DNA from: Phytopythium helicoides
Taxonomy: Eukaryota > Oomycota > Peronosporomycetes > Pythiales > Pythiaceae
Length of the DNA: 64,000 bases
Direction: 5' to 3'
Assembly (NCBI GenBank): GCA_024867545.1
Contig: JANFNE010000017.1
Coordinates: forward strand, 459,001-523,000
The position numbers and the translations under genes were made by a program. Shown here piece after piece: positions 49,001 to 58,404 of this stretch; positions within the stretch are counted from its first letter, which is position 1; each line of letters opens with the position of its first letter. The notes beneath the pieces are model-generated. The model saw only the letters and a program-made list of their open reading frames with translations, did not search any database and was not told the DNA's origin.

Positions 49001-52000
49001 CGGGCGACGAAAGTACCCTTGGTGACCCTGAAGATCACGAGTTCGATGAGAACCCGAACAAGTTTGCATGGCGGATCCCGCTCTACAATTTTCTGTACAA
49101 GTGCCAAAATGCAGCCTTTCGATCAGAGACAACTGAGTACGATCCAGAAGATGTGAACGAGCCGACTGTTATCGAGATCATCCAGCTCGCAGTAAACTTG
49201 ATTCGCAGTTCGAGCTGCTTTCTGACGTGCGTCGTGATGGTAGTCTGCTTCGCCTGTCAGGTGAGTTATGAATTGCTCAACTATTGCAAGGGAAATTGAG
49301 GTATTGATTAATATCTATTAATGCTATTAGGCGGACCTCCTGAACCTCGTGCTCGTGTGTACGGTGTTCTGCTACATCACTGTCGAGAATCCTCGTCCGT
49401 CTCCGTTTGTGTGGCTTTACCTCATGAAATATGTATGTGCCCAGATTACAATAAGGTGGGCCATATGGTTGACTCACGATGTTTGTATATGTAGGTGTGT
49501 GGCTGTTTGGCACTTCGCTACCTCTTCCAGCTCTCAATCTTTTGCACGGGAATGACTGAGTCTGGGTATTATTATCCGAGCTTCCAACCGTACTGCACCT
49601 CTGAAAGCGACGTGACCACGAACGCCAAAACGATCCAGCCAAATGTTTTACTTGGACTCTACAAATTTGACGGCCTCTCCATCGATAGCGTCACTTCAGT
49701 CTACGATGGGTTGCAGTGGGATTTCTATGTTCTGCTATTTATTCTATGGCATCAGCGCGAGCTCATGCTCCAAGGATTCTGGCTCGATGTGCTTGCAGGA
49801 GACAAGCTGCCTCAAGAAAACATGGGAGATGAACGCATTCAGTCTGAGGCGATGCGAAACTTCCGTGCATCCATGAACTCGTCGAGGGACTCTGTTGATG
49901 ATGCCTTCATGGATATCGACGAGCGGCAGCTAACGCGTCAAGAACGACAGAGCCGAAAGATCGCATTTCGAAAGGACATACTGCCGCCCCTGTCCCTCCT
50001 CTTGCAACATCTGCTTCTGTCTCATCTATGACATCTAGCAGGCGTGGAGCAAGGAAAATGGATTCTTTGCAGCAATCGTTCGTAAGCACAGGAAGTACGG
50101 CGACAGGCAAGTTCCTTGCAGCCGAGATGCTGGAAGAAATTCAAGCGCAAGAGATCATTGATGAAGAAGCGCGGAAGTCTGCGGCGATCGCGGCAGCTGA
50201 GGAAGAGATGCGGGATTCAAAAATTGCCAAACCGGTCGTTCGACACGACGATGGCGACGATGATGATGAACATCCAAAGGACGATATTGTGTCCGAGCAA
50301 GTGGATGCCGACGACGATGGTGATTCGAACGCCAGCAAAGAGGGAGACCACGAAAATGACCATGAGGATGTCGGCTTCTTATCCCGAAAAAAGAAGTCGT
50401 GGATGGAGGAGAAGTATCCACGTCTGCACGCATACTTCCACACTGTGATCTGCTCTCCACCTCCAAAGTGGGACAAGGATATTCATGCTGCCATTACGGG
50501 TGAAAAGCCTGGTTGCGACTACTACTCCGCATCGCTCGCCGTCTTGCTGATTTCTTCCATTTTCGCCGTCATCGTATTTGAGGAGTTGGGAGAGGCCGAC
50601 TCGAGCAACACTACAGCTGCAGATGCCAACTCACGATTGACTTCATCCGACATGATTTCAGGCTACCTGGTTCTTCTTGTCTTCCTGGAGCTTGTGTATA
50701 TCATTTGGGACCGTGTGGCGTATGTCTGCGGCTCGCTAGCATCGAAGCTGGCGCTGCAGTACTCTTACACCATTCTGCTCCACCTTTGCGTGTGGTGGCT
50801 TATCCCAGAGCACACAAACATCTACTTCAGCAAAGACCAGCCCTTGTGGTATTTTACGTCATGCAGTGCATCTTTCTTTGGTGCAGCGCTCTTCAGCTGC
50901 GTGATGGATACCCTGTGTATCGTGGCAGTCGCTACAACTACACAACCGAAACGTTTGAGACGAAGTTGACCGAGAAGACGTCTGGACTCATGATGAGTGT
51001 GCCGTTCCTGTTCGAGATGCGAGCACTTCTTGACTACATCTGCACGCGTACATCGCTCACTTGGGCACACTGGGTCATGCTGGAAGAAACAGCTGCGCAT
51101 TTGTTCCAGATCAAGCTCGAGATGCGTGGACGCGCTGAAGAGGCTGACGTGCTGCAAGGCAAGAAACGCCAGCCCATCGTCGGAAAACTCTTTTCTGCTG
51201 GTATCATGCTGCTGTTCCTGCTCATCTGTCTTATTGGGCCACTTGCTCTTTTCAGCTCAATCAACCCGAGCACGCAATCAAACGAAGTGACCCTTACAAC
51301 GGTCACATTCGGTGTGCAGGACGCACAGGGAACGCTCAACCAGTTGTACACAAACAGCGATAACAACAGTCCTGACTTCGATATCGACCTTAACACGGAC
51401 GGTGCGACCGTGCAGCGCATCGAGTTCGATACTTTCTCGCACGACATCTGGACAATTTCGCCACCTCGAGTGGATGAGCTTGTGTCTCAGCTGCAATCGA
51501 CCGAGGAGCTGAGCTGGACCGTCAAGTTCGCCTTTGAGCGCCCAGGACCGAATGACTATGAGGACATTTCTGCGTCGTACTCACAAAAGATCACAACAGC
51601 GCAGCGCAACGCACTTATCCCGATGATCAAGCAGACTCTCAATGATGACGAGAACGTGACGCTCCCTGCCATTACGGTGGACGAGCTCTTCCCGCCAATC
51701 GTGCAGCTGACTGCCAAGAGTGGTGTTCTCAACCGCGCCACAGTCAAGAGATCGGTGAACGTGACCAAGCACACCTCGTCAGCAGGAGAGACGTGGTGGA
51801 CGATTGAGCCGCTCGTAAACGCGACTTCGACCGAAACGAACTATTGCTCGACATCAACGCCGTTCTGCCTCATTGCTGTATCGGACAAGATCGTGCAGGG
51901 ACTGTCAACGCTCGGTATCGACTCGTACGGGTTGACGGCAGTGTACGTGTTTGTGGTGGTGACAATTGGCAGTGCCGTCAAAGGTTTCTTCCGCGGTGCG

Positions 52001-52222
52001 CTCTTCACAATCCAGTACGACGAGCTGCCTGAGCCGGACGACGTGCTCGAGCTCGTTGAAGGCGTGTACATTGCGCGCGAAGAGAAGTACGTGGGTCATC
52101 TGACAGACGAAGTGCGGCTATTTGAGACACTAGTGCGCGTCATGCGCTCGCCCGAAACGCTGATCAAGATTACAGGAACAAATGTGCTGCATATCCCAGC
52201 AGCCAAAGAGAAAATTGACTAG
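43061..52222 (+). CDS. Piezo mechanosensitive channel with inserted fibronectin III and PH domains
   Basis: About 2,900 residues over exons (43061 or 43260)-45076, 45137-45242, 45312-49260, 49331-49432 and 49495-52222; every junction is GT-AG and in frame. Many membrane helices run from LSARAIAALNLAADVIFSLC on. The C-terminus is diagnostic of Piezo: MSVPFLFEMRALLDY, a cap with EVTLTTVTFGVQD, the last helix VYVFVVVTIGSAVKGFFRGA, then IQYDELPEPDDVLEL and RSPETLIKITG. In the third exon a basic helix (MIVSKLVHKVEELMDIA) passes straight into a fibronectin III domain (48150-48460; PPTAPTKPVV, ATISWEKP, GTAYQFKVCAVSRMGEG) and then a PH-like domain (48487-48870; GWMKYRREAY, HRYVVIDSSHLIYYRD, TLYAFQPEMSKEFNMFL). 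Single-base shifts near 43920, 45455, 47195, 48366, 49985 and 50850 are probably assembly errors. The true start is unsure: ATG 43061 needs an indel to join the frame at 43260. Opens cation flow on membrane stretch, by family. Confidence 0.9.
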
Positions 52223-52277
52223 GTAAACGATCAATAGACTGCGTGGTTAGCGATATGATCTTAGCGTCTCAAAATCC

Positions 52278-53300
52278 TCAGTCGCGAGACGGAGCAAAGC
52301 GCGCAAGTGCTGGCGCATGGAGCAACAGTGACGCTGGCAGCGATGCAGAGGTCTTGGCCTTGCTGCTGTCGTCGGGGCCAGTCAGAGCCTCGTCCTCGTA
52401 CATGGCGAGCCACTCACGCAACGCTGCGCGCAGATCAGCAATGTCGCCGTACTGCGCGACGAGTCCTCGCTCGACGCACGCGAACTCGAGCTCACTCAAT
52501 GACAACTCGTCGATGCCCTCTTTCAGCAGGAGCTCATCGTCCACGCGCAGCTCATCCGCACGCTTCTCAAGCCGTGCGACCAGTGTGGCGCTCGGCGCCA
52601 GCGCCAGCACAGCATTTGCGAGCACTGGTGGCGTGTAGGCGAGCGTGAGGACAGTCGCGCGTGCCAGAGCTCGCACATGCCCTGCTGGTAGCTGCTGAAT
52701 GGCAGCAGGCCCCTCGAAGAACGGCGCGAGCTCGGCCACCTGGGAGGGCAGCAAAGCCTGCTTGCTGTGGTCGGGTTCGTCCTGCTGCGCGGTCGCGATC
52801 ATGCTGCGCAGCGTGTGCGCGTGCTTGTCGTCAAGCTTGAGCAGGAGGTCGACGAGCGCCGGGTGCGCCTTGGCCTTGGCCTCTGCGTGCTCGCGCAGGA
52901 ACTGCGTCTTCTGGTCGGCGCGCCAGAACTGCCACGGCAGCAGCTGCTTGGGGAAGCGGTAGCCGAGCACAGGCGCGGCGTAGCCCGCGAGCGGCACACA
53001 GAAGAAGGCGAGCAGCGGCAGCGATTTGAGCAGGTCGCGGTGCGCCTGACGCAGCACCATCATCTCCCTCCTCGACACCTCCGTGGCCGCGCCGCCGTCC
53101 TTGAGCTGCTTGCGGATGCCCCACGCCTGCTTGTTCTCGGCGTACATGGCCTTGGACCCCGCCACGAACGGCTGCAGCCACTTCTGCAGCTTCTGGTACG
53201 GCGACAGCTCGCTCGGCGCCGAGCTCAGCGCACGCACCAGAAGCGCAGTCGTCGCCGCCGACGGCCGCAGCGCGCGTGACGTCCGCACGAGCGCCAGCAT
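52278..53300 (-). CDS. LETM1-domain mitochondrial protein
   Basis: One 340-residue exon. The N-terminus is basic and Ser/Ala/Arg-rich (MLALVRTSRALRPSAATTAL), fitting a mitochondrial presequence. The LETM1 hydrophobic helix LKSLPLLAFFCVPLAGYAAP is followed by GYRFPKQLLPWQFW, the FPxxLPSxF-type motif of the family, and then a helical ribosome-binding-like domain with ELSLSELEFACVERGL. It is shorter than animal LETM1 and lacks the EF-hand and long coiled coil, resembling LETM1-domain-containing (LETMD1/Mdm38 core) proteins. Probably in the mitochondrial inner membrane, linked to K+/H+ or Ca2+ balance by family. Stop at 52278; only 55 nt separate it from the convergent Piezo stop. Confidence 0.85.
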   Translation of the reverse strand: MLALVRTSRALRPSAATTALLVRALSSAPSELSPYQKLQKWLQPFVAGSKAMYAENKQAWGIRKQLKDGGAATEVSRREMMVLRQAHRDLLKSLPLLAFFCVPLAGYAAPVLGYRFPKQLLPWQFWRADQKTQFLREHAEAKAKAHPALVDLLLKLDDKHAHTLRSMIATAQQDEPDHSKQALLPSQVAELAPFFEGPAAIQQLPAGHVRALARATVLTLAYTPPVLANAVLALAPSATLVARLEKRADELRVDDELLLKEGIDELSLSELEFACVERGLVAQYGDIADLRAALREWLAMYEDEALTGPDDSSKAKTSASLPASLLLHAPALARFAPSRD

Positions 53301-53552
53301 CTTCTTATCCCCCCACTCGGAGCTGCTTGACCGGTAGGTATCGGCTGGAGGATCGCGTTTTTCATGGGTGAGGCGAGGCGTGCGAGTCCGGCGTGGCTTC
53401 GCTCGTACTTTGCGGAGCCGACGCGGTGCGTGCGGTCAGAAACCAAGTTGAAGTCCATCTCACGTGCGTGGCTGGCGTCCGGCAGCTTCAACTTGATCAG
53501 GAGATCACAGGAATCCAGCGAGAAGGCCGACGTGACTCCACCATCGGTTGGC

Positions 53553-55317
53553 TCACAAGTCGCGCGAGCGGAACTGCGCAAAGGAGGAGAATAGCGAGAG
53601 GCGCTGGGCGTCGGGCAGCGCTGCTAGCTCGGCCGTGAGCTGGCGCGCCGTCGAGAAATCCTTGCGCCGCACGTGCATGTTGGCCACGGCCTCGAGTAGA
53701 TCTACGCGCGGTGGAGTGTGAGAGAGGCGACGAGCGTGTCTATCGTGCTGACGTACATGGATCGGTCGGCGCCGCCGCGAGCATTTCCTCAAGCAGCCGG
53801 AAACGCAGGTCGTTGAGACTGTGCTCAACACCACATGATGTATTAGTCCTCGAGTTGACAGCAACCTCACGAATGCAGTAGCGTACGGCCCGAGGGTGCC
53901 AGAAGAGAGTATCGCGTTCGTGATTTGCTCGGGAGTCGTCAGCTCGGGACCGTCAAAGTAGTCTTGCCTCCGCAGGATCCTGCGCAAACCATTGATTTGC
54001 ATGGACGTAAGAAACGCGCGAAGGAATAGCCAAGCGCAGCGTGGCGCACTTTTCCAGTCGAGCAACCGTCTGCGGTCGCTCCGAAGGCAACGACAAGTCG
54101 AGGTATTGTGCCATGAGCGCTGGCACATCAAGGAAATGAGACCGTGTACTATCCAGCAGACACTGACAGTAGCAGCGAGTCAGAGCACAAATCCCACCGA
54201 CTGCTTCGTCGCCTTGATGTAGACGCAGCTGGCGCGTGAACAGGAAACGCAGCGCTTCGCGTTGCTGGTTCAAAGACGCGCAAGAGCACCACCGCCATAA
54301 ACATCAACATCAATCCAAGCTCGTCATCAACCGAGTTCACGAATGTCGAGGCGGTTACAATACCCGTCGTCGCTGCCGCTCAAGCACGTCGTCAGTCTGC
54401 TCAGGAGGGATCTTGCTGAGGTGTTTTGCCGTGAGCGGCTGCACCGCGCGCTCGTAGCTCTCGAGGCTGCGCTCCGACTCGTTGATGCGCTGCCATAACC
54501 GTCCAAGCTGTAGTTAAGCAAAGTAGTCGGATCGGTCAGAAAGCGGTCAACGCAGGTCGAACTTGAGTCCAGACACACCCTGAGATCCGCGATGAAAGGG
54601 TCCAGCATGCCGCTCCTGGCTCGCTTAACGTCTCGGATCTCCTCCATGACCTCGCGGAAGAGACTTTTGCTACTGCTAATGCTAGCTTTCGGCGCTCGCA
54701 AAGTTTTCTCAGCGCTCCCGATGCGCGGCAAAACCGTCCTTGGCGGATCGCTCTCTGGCTCGGCCTCCCCACCATCTTGTAGACGCAGCTCCTGCAAGGC
54801 TGCGCGTAAAGGCGCGACTTGCTGGTCCCTTGCGGCCTTGGCGCGCAGGACTTCCTCGTGCCTCGCTCGCCTGGCGCACCAACGCGTCAGTCAAGTGACC
54901 CATCGACCGGAATCCGAGTCCCCAAGCGCCGCACAGACTTGTCCTGCACGCCCGCGAGCCGCTTCTTGTCATCCTGGAAGCGCCGCTCGCACTCGCGCAG
55001 CTGCTCAACGAGCGCCGCGATCTGCGTCCTCCGCCGCGCCTCATCTGTTCCGAACGCGAACAGTCTCTCAGCTTCTGTATAGGAGCAACTTCAACATGCC
55101 ACGCCGGACTCGCACCGGCATGGCGCGCGAGCCGCTCGCCGTCCGCCGAGTCGAGCTGCAGCACGCGCATCAGCGCTCGCGTGGCGTCCCGCTGGCCGCG
55201 CCGCCGCTCGCGCTCGCTCTGCTCGCTCGCTCGCTCGGCGCTGCGGATCCGCTCGAGCGCCGCTCGGATGCACCGAGCTCCGCTTGGCGCGGTGACCAGG
55301 GGGGATGCGTCGCACAT
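53553..55317 (-). CDS. Coiled-coil protein of unknown function, multi-exon
   Basis: Minus-strand exons rebuilt from GT-AG junctions: 55317-55116, 55074-54939, 54870-54579, 54507-54364, 54264-53866 (one shift near 53990), 53818-53757 and 53701-53553; about 460 residues. The N-terminal third is a strong charged coiled coil (RIRSAERASEQSERERRRGQ; ALVEQLRECERRFQDDKKRL). A middle helix (QRINESERSLESYERAVQPL) and a C-terminal helical part follow, with short TPR-like pairs (LLEAVANMHVRRKDFSTARQ). I do not recognise the family. The splice of exons 4 and 5 (ERQRRR to QREALRFLF) was chosen because it replaces two broken frames with one. A cytoskeletal or trafficking adaptor would fit but is not supported by motifs. 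Confidence 0.6.
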
Positions 55318-56436
55318 CAACTGGCTGTCAGCAAAAAACGCGATTGGGGATCACCAATCGCCCGGCGAAGGATGCCGAAGAGCATGCATGTCTAGACGTC
55401 TCGAGACAGCGAGGCGTATTTTTGCCCGCCGGGAAGGACGGATTTAACTCCCCGCTTGTCTTTGCCGCGTTGAGTGACGTACGCGGCCGGCGAGCAGCGA
55501 CGCAATGCGCGGCAACGCGATCCACACGCTCCGCTCGAGGCTCCAGGGCTGCAGTATCATCATGACAGTGATGGCCATCTAGCCACGGCAAAAAGGTGGC
55601 GGACCGGCACGCACGCTGTACCGTAGGTTGACGTTTGGGGAAACCGTTCCCGCATGGTGTCGTTGAAGTTGTGCCTCGTGACGGCGGTAGAGTATCGGGC
55701 CATAGTGAACTGTAGTTGCGGCGCGCACCCACGTGCGAGGGGTACGTACGCGTCAGCCAAGGTATCGTCATGAGGGCATACAAAGACCAAGAGGTTGGCT
55801 CTTTGAAGTTTGGCGGCTTGCGTGGATCGCGTGGCATAGTGAAGGCAAGTATGTCGGTGCACCCGATCGAGTCTCGCCGGCCCGGCTACGCATGTATGCG
55901 ATTTCCAGCATACTTTCCTTCTACGCTTTTTTTTTCTATGCTTTTTTAGTATGCGGTTCCGGTCCACCCGCTCTGACGTTCACTATCGGCCATACATTCA
56001 GCCAGTGCGTCGAACAACCTGGAAATCTTTTGGTTGAGGTTGCGAGCTAGAGAGCGATTTTTGGCCAATCCACTCACGCCGGGATCTTTTCTTCCCGGTC
56101 CAGGTTGTTACTGCGAGGTCTCTATCTAAAAAGTGACTCAAGTGTGTTTCATATATTTTAAGTACACTGAAAGCCATTATCATCAGGGATCCGAGCGCTA
56201 GCTACAGTGTGGGCTGCGAGCCATTCGAAAAAAAAGACAAGCAGCTCCTCGCAGAGACGCGCAGCATCGGCGGCCCGCCGCGATACGTCAGCGACCTGCC
56301 GTCCACTTTCGCTCTTGCGCCTCGGTCGCCACTAGTGTCGGCGCTACAGCCAGCAACCAACCAGCCGCAGTCGGCCAGCGAGCCGCAGACAAACAGACAG
56401 CCGCACAGACAGACAGACAGGCAGACAAACAGACAG
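55318..56436. other. Intergenic region, probable divergent promoters
   Basis: About 1.1 kb between a minus-strand and a plus-strand gene. Open frames on the minus strand (55328-55967) have no domains and odd composition. A CAGA-rich run at about 56393-56436 is probably 5' UTR of the bZIP gene. A T-rich tract is at 55927-55946. Confidence 0.5.
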
Positions 56437-57496
56437 ATGCAGACGACGACGGTGGTGCTGCCGCCGCTGCGGCCGCTGTTCGCGCGGCCGCGAGACGAGG
56501 ACGACGCGCGCCACAGCTTCGCGGAGCTGGCGGCGGCCGGCGGGAGCCTGCGCACGCCCACGAGCGCGCAGGCCGGCGCGTTCCTGGGCGCCGGCTGCTT
56601 CCCCAGCTCGTCGCCCGTCAAGAAGGACAACCCGCTGCTCTCGGCCGCCGCCAAGGGCGGCGCCATGCCGCTGCTGCGCCTCAACTCGCCGCAGCCCACG
56701 GACGCCAGCGACGACCACGCGTCGCCCCCCGAGGACGAGAAGCTGCGCGTCAGCCGCGAGCGCAACCGCCTGCACGCGCAGCGCACGCGCATCCGCAAGC
56801 GCGAGCTGCTCGAGAGCCTCAAGGACCGCATCGGATCGCTGCAGGAGGAGTACGCGCTGCTCAAGCAGACGTACGACTTCCACGCGACCGCCACCTGCCT
56901 GCTCACGCTCGGCAGCGCGCCCGAACAGACCTTCGCCTGCGTGCGCCAGCTCGAGGAGTCGGGCGACGAGGAGCTCGAGGACGTCGACGACTGCGACCCG
57001 CTCGCGGCGCTCAACGCCTCGAGCGCCGCCTTTCACAGCGGCGCGGACGGCGACGTGTGCATGGACGACGGCGACGAGTCGTCCCATGAGAAGGGTTGCA
57101 TGTGCCACGACGAGGACCTGCCGGCCGACGAGCGGCCCAACGCGTGCACGTGCATCGCCAAGGAGCTGCTCGGCAAGCGCGGCGCCGCGGGCAGCATGGC
57201 GTGGTCCAAGGAGGAGCGCGAGCAGATCCGGAGGGAGCGCAACCGACTACACGCCCGGCGAGCACGCCTCCGCAAGAAGCTCGTGCTGGAGCGCAGTCAG
57301 CAGGTATGTGTTCTCGCCTTGGGTTTCTCGCGAGCATGGGTTGATCAGGGATCTCTAACGCTGGTGGCTTTGCTTTCAACAGGCGGTGCACGAGCTGCGA
57401 TCCCGGAACGACCGGCTGCGCGAGCGGCTGACGCGGCTGATGACAGCCATGTACGAAGAAGTGGGGACCGAGACCACCGTCTACACGGCGGCATGA
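56437..57496 (+). CDS. bZIP transcription factor with two bZIP motifs
   Basis: Two exons, 56437-57303 and 57383-57496, with a 79-nt GT-AG intron; 326 residues. The ATG at 56437 is the first in the frame; an upstream stretch opens only with GTG and contains a CAGACAG repeat typical of UTR. There are two basic-region/leucine-zipper units. The first, about residues 105-150, is SRERNRLHAQRTRIRKRELL with SLKDRIGSLQEEYALL. The second, about residues 265-315, is RRERNRLHARRARLRKK, with the zipper encoded across the intron (QAVHELRSRNDRLRERLT). Both keep N-x7-R spacing and His at the DNA-facing position, a composition seen in oomycete bZIPs. Between them is an acidic linker with a Cys-rich stretch (CMCHDEDLPADERPNACTC). 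Nuclear DNA-binding regulator; target unknown. Confidence 0.85.
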
Positions 57497-57932
57497 TGCC
57501 GCGGCGCGTGCGCGCGCGTCGCCTCCTCCCCTCGAAGGAGCCCTCGATCGAGACCTAATGTTATCAGGACGGGTGTAGTCTGCCGGGCTGGGCTTTTGGC
57601 ATGCATGTGATCGCATCTCTAATCTAATGGTATCGCCCGCCGCCACGCCGCGGCGGCATTTTCATATCTCTCCCTCTCGCCTCTTCCTCCATCTCCTCCG
57701 TCTCGCCACGCACGCATCTCGAAGCGTCCCGCGTGGCGAGGCGTCCGTTTGATGCGTCACTCCCACAAATCATCGAGCGACTGGTCAGGGCGCCACCTGC
57801 CGCCGCCAACCGCCGCCGTGACTCACTAGGATCTCGCATCTCCGTTCCTCCACGAGCCATCCAGTCGTGGGCCACCCCATTGCTGTGGAGCGTTCGTATC
57901 CATCAACTGGTTGGGTGGTGTCGGGTGATGTC

Positions 57933-57958
57933 GACGTACGTACTACGTACGTGTCGAC
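57933..57958. promoter_or_regulatory. ACGTAC near-palindrome in intergenic DNA
   Basis: Two blocks of ACGTACGT flank a central TACTA, giving an imperfect inverted repeat with four ACGT cores, the core recognised by many bZIP dimers. It is between the bZIP gene and the large membrane protein gene. A link to the neighbouring bZIP is speculation. Confidence 0.4.
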
Positions 57959-58175
57959 GCAGTCATTCACCAGAGTGTGTGCAACTTTAGTTAGAGCCAC
58001 GCGCTGCCTCCGCCCGCGCACGTCCCTTGCCCGCTCCTGCTGCTGCTGCCGCCGCCGCCGCTGCCAGCCAGCGCGCCAGTGTCGCAGCGCGCAACTCGCT
58101 CGCATCGCCACGCGGATGCAGCCAGCCAGCGTCCATACGTGATGTCACTTCCACGTCACTTGACGCGAATACAAC

Positions 58176-58214
58176 ACCGGTTAGACACCGGTAGAAGAAC
58201 CGGTATATACCGGT
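58176..58214. promoter_or_regulatory. Four ACCGGT palindromes at near-helical spacing
   Basis: ACCGGT occurs at 58176, 58187, 58199 and 58209, spaced 11, 12 and 10 bases, about 190-230 nt before the ATG at 58405. Sites of this spacing lie on one DNA face and could bind a cooperative regulator. The remaining sequence of 57497-58404 shows no gene. Confidence 0.5.
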
Positions 58215-58404
58215 TATTCTCACCTCGTACTTGATCGCATCGATGCGGTAGAGGCGGTCTTCGCGTGCATACTCACCTCAAGTCGTTTTGAGACGGCAAC
58301 CTACGGCATAGACAACCCAAGAGTTAGGGGGAAGGGGGAGGGAGAAAGGCAAAGACTGCAAGCAAGCATTACGTGGAGCTAGCACGGCACGCGAGGGCCC
58401 CTCG

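Noticed and set aside
54265..54363. Possible frameshift between two helical parts of the coiled-coil gene
   Set aside because: A 99-nt GT-AG intron explains the break and keeps frame, so no indel is needed.
55328..55967. Minus-strand frames in the intergenic region before the bZIP gene
   Set aside because: No domain, no conserved start and overlapping alternative frames of equal length.
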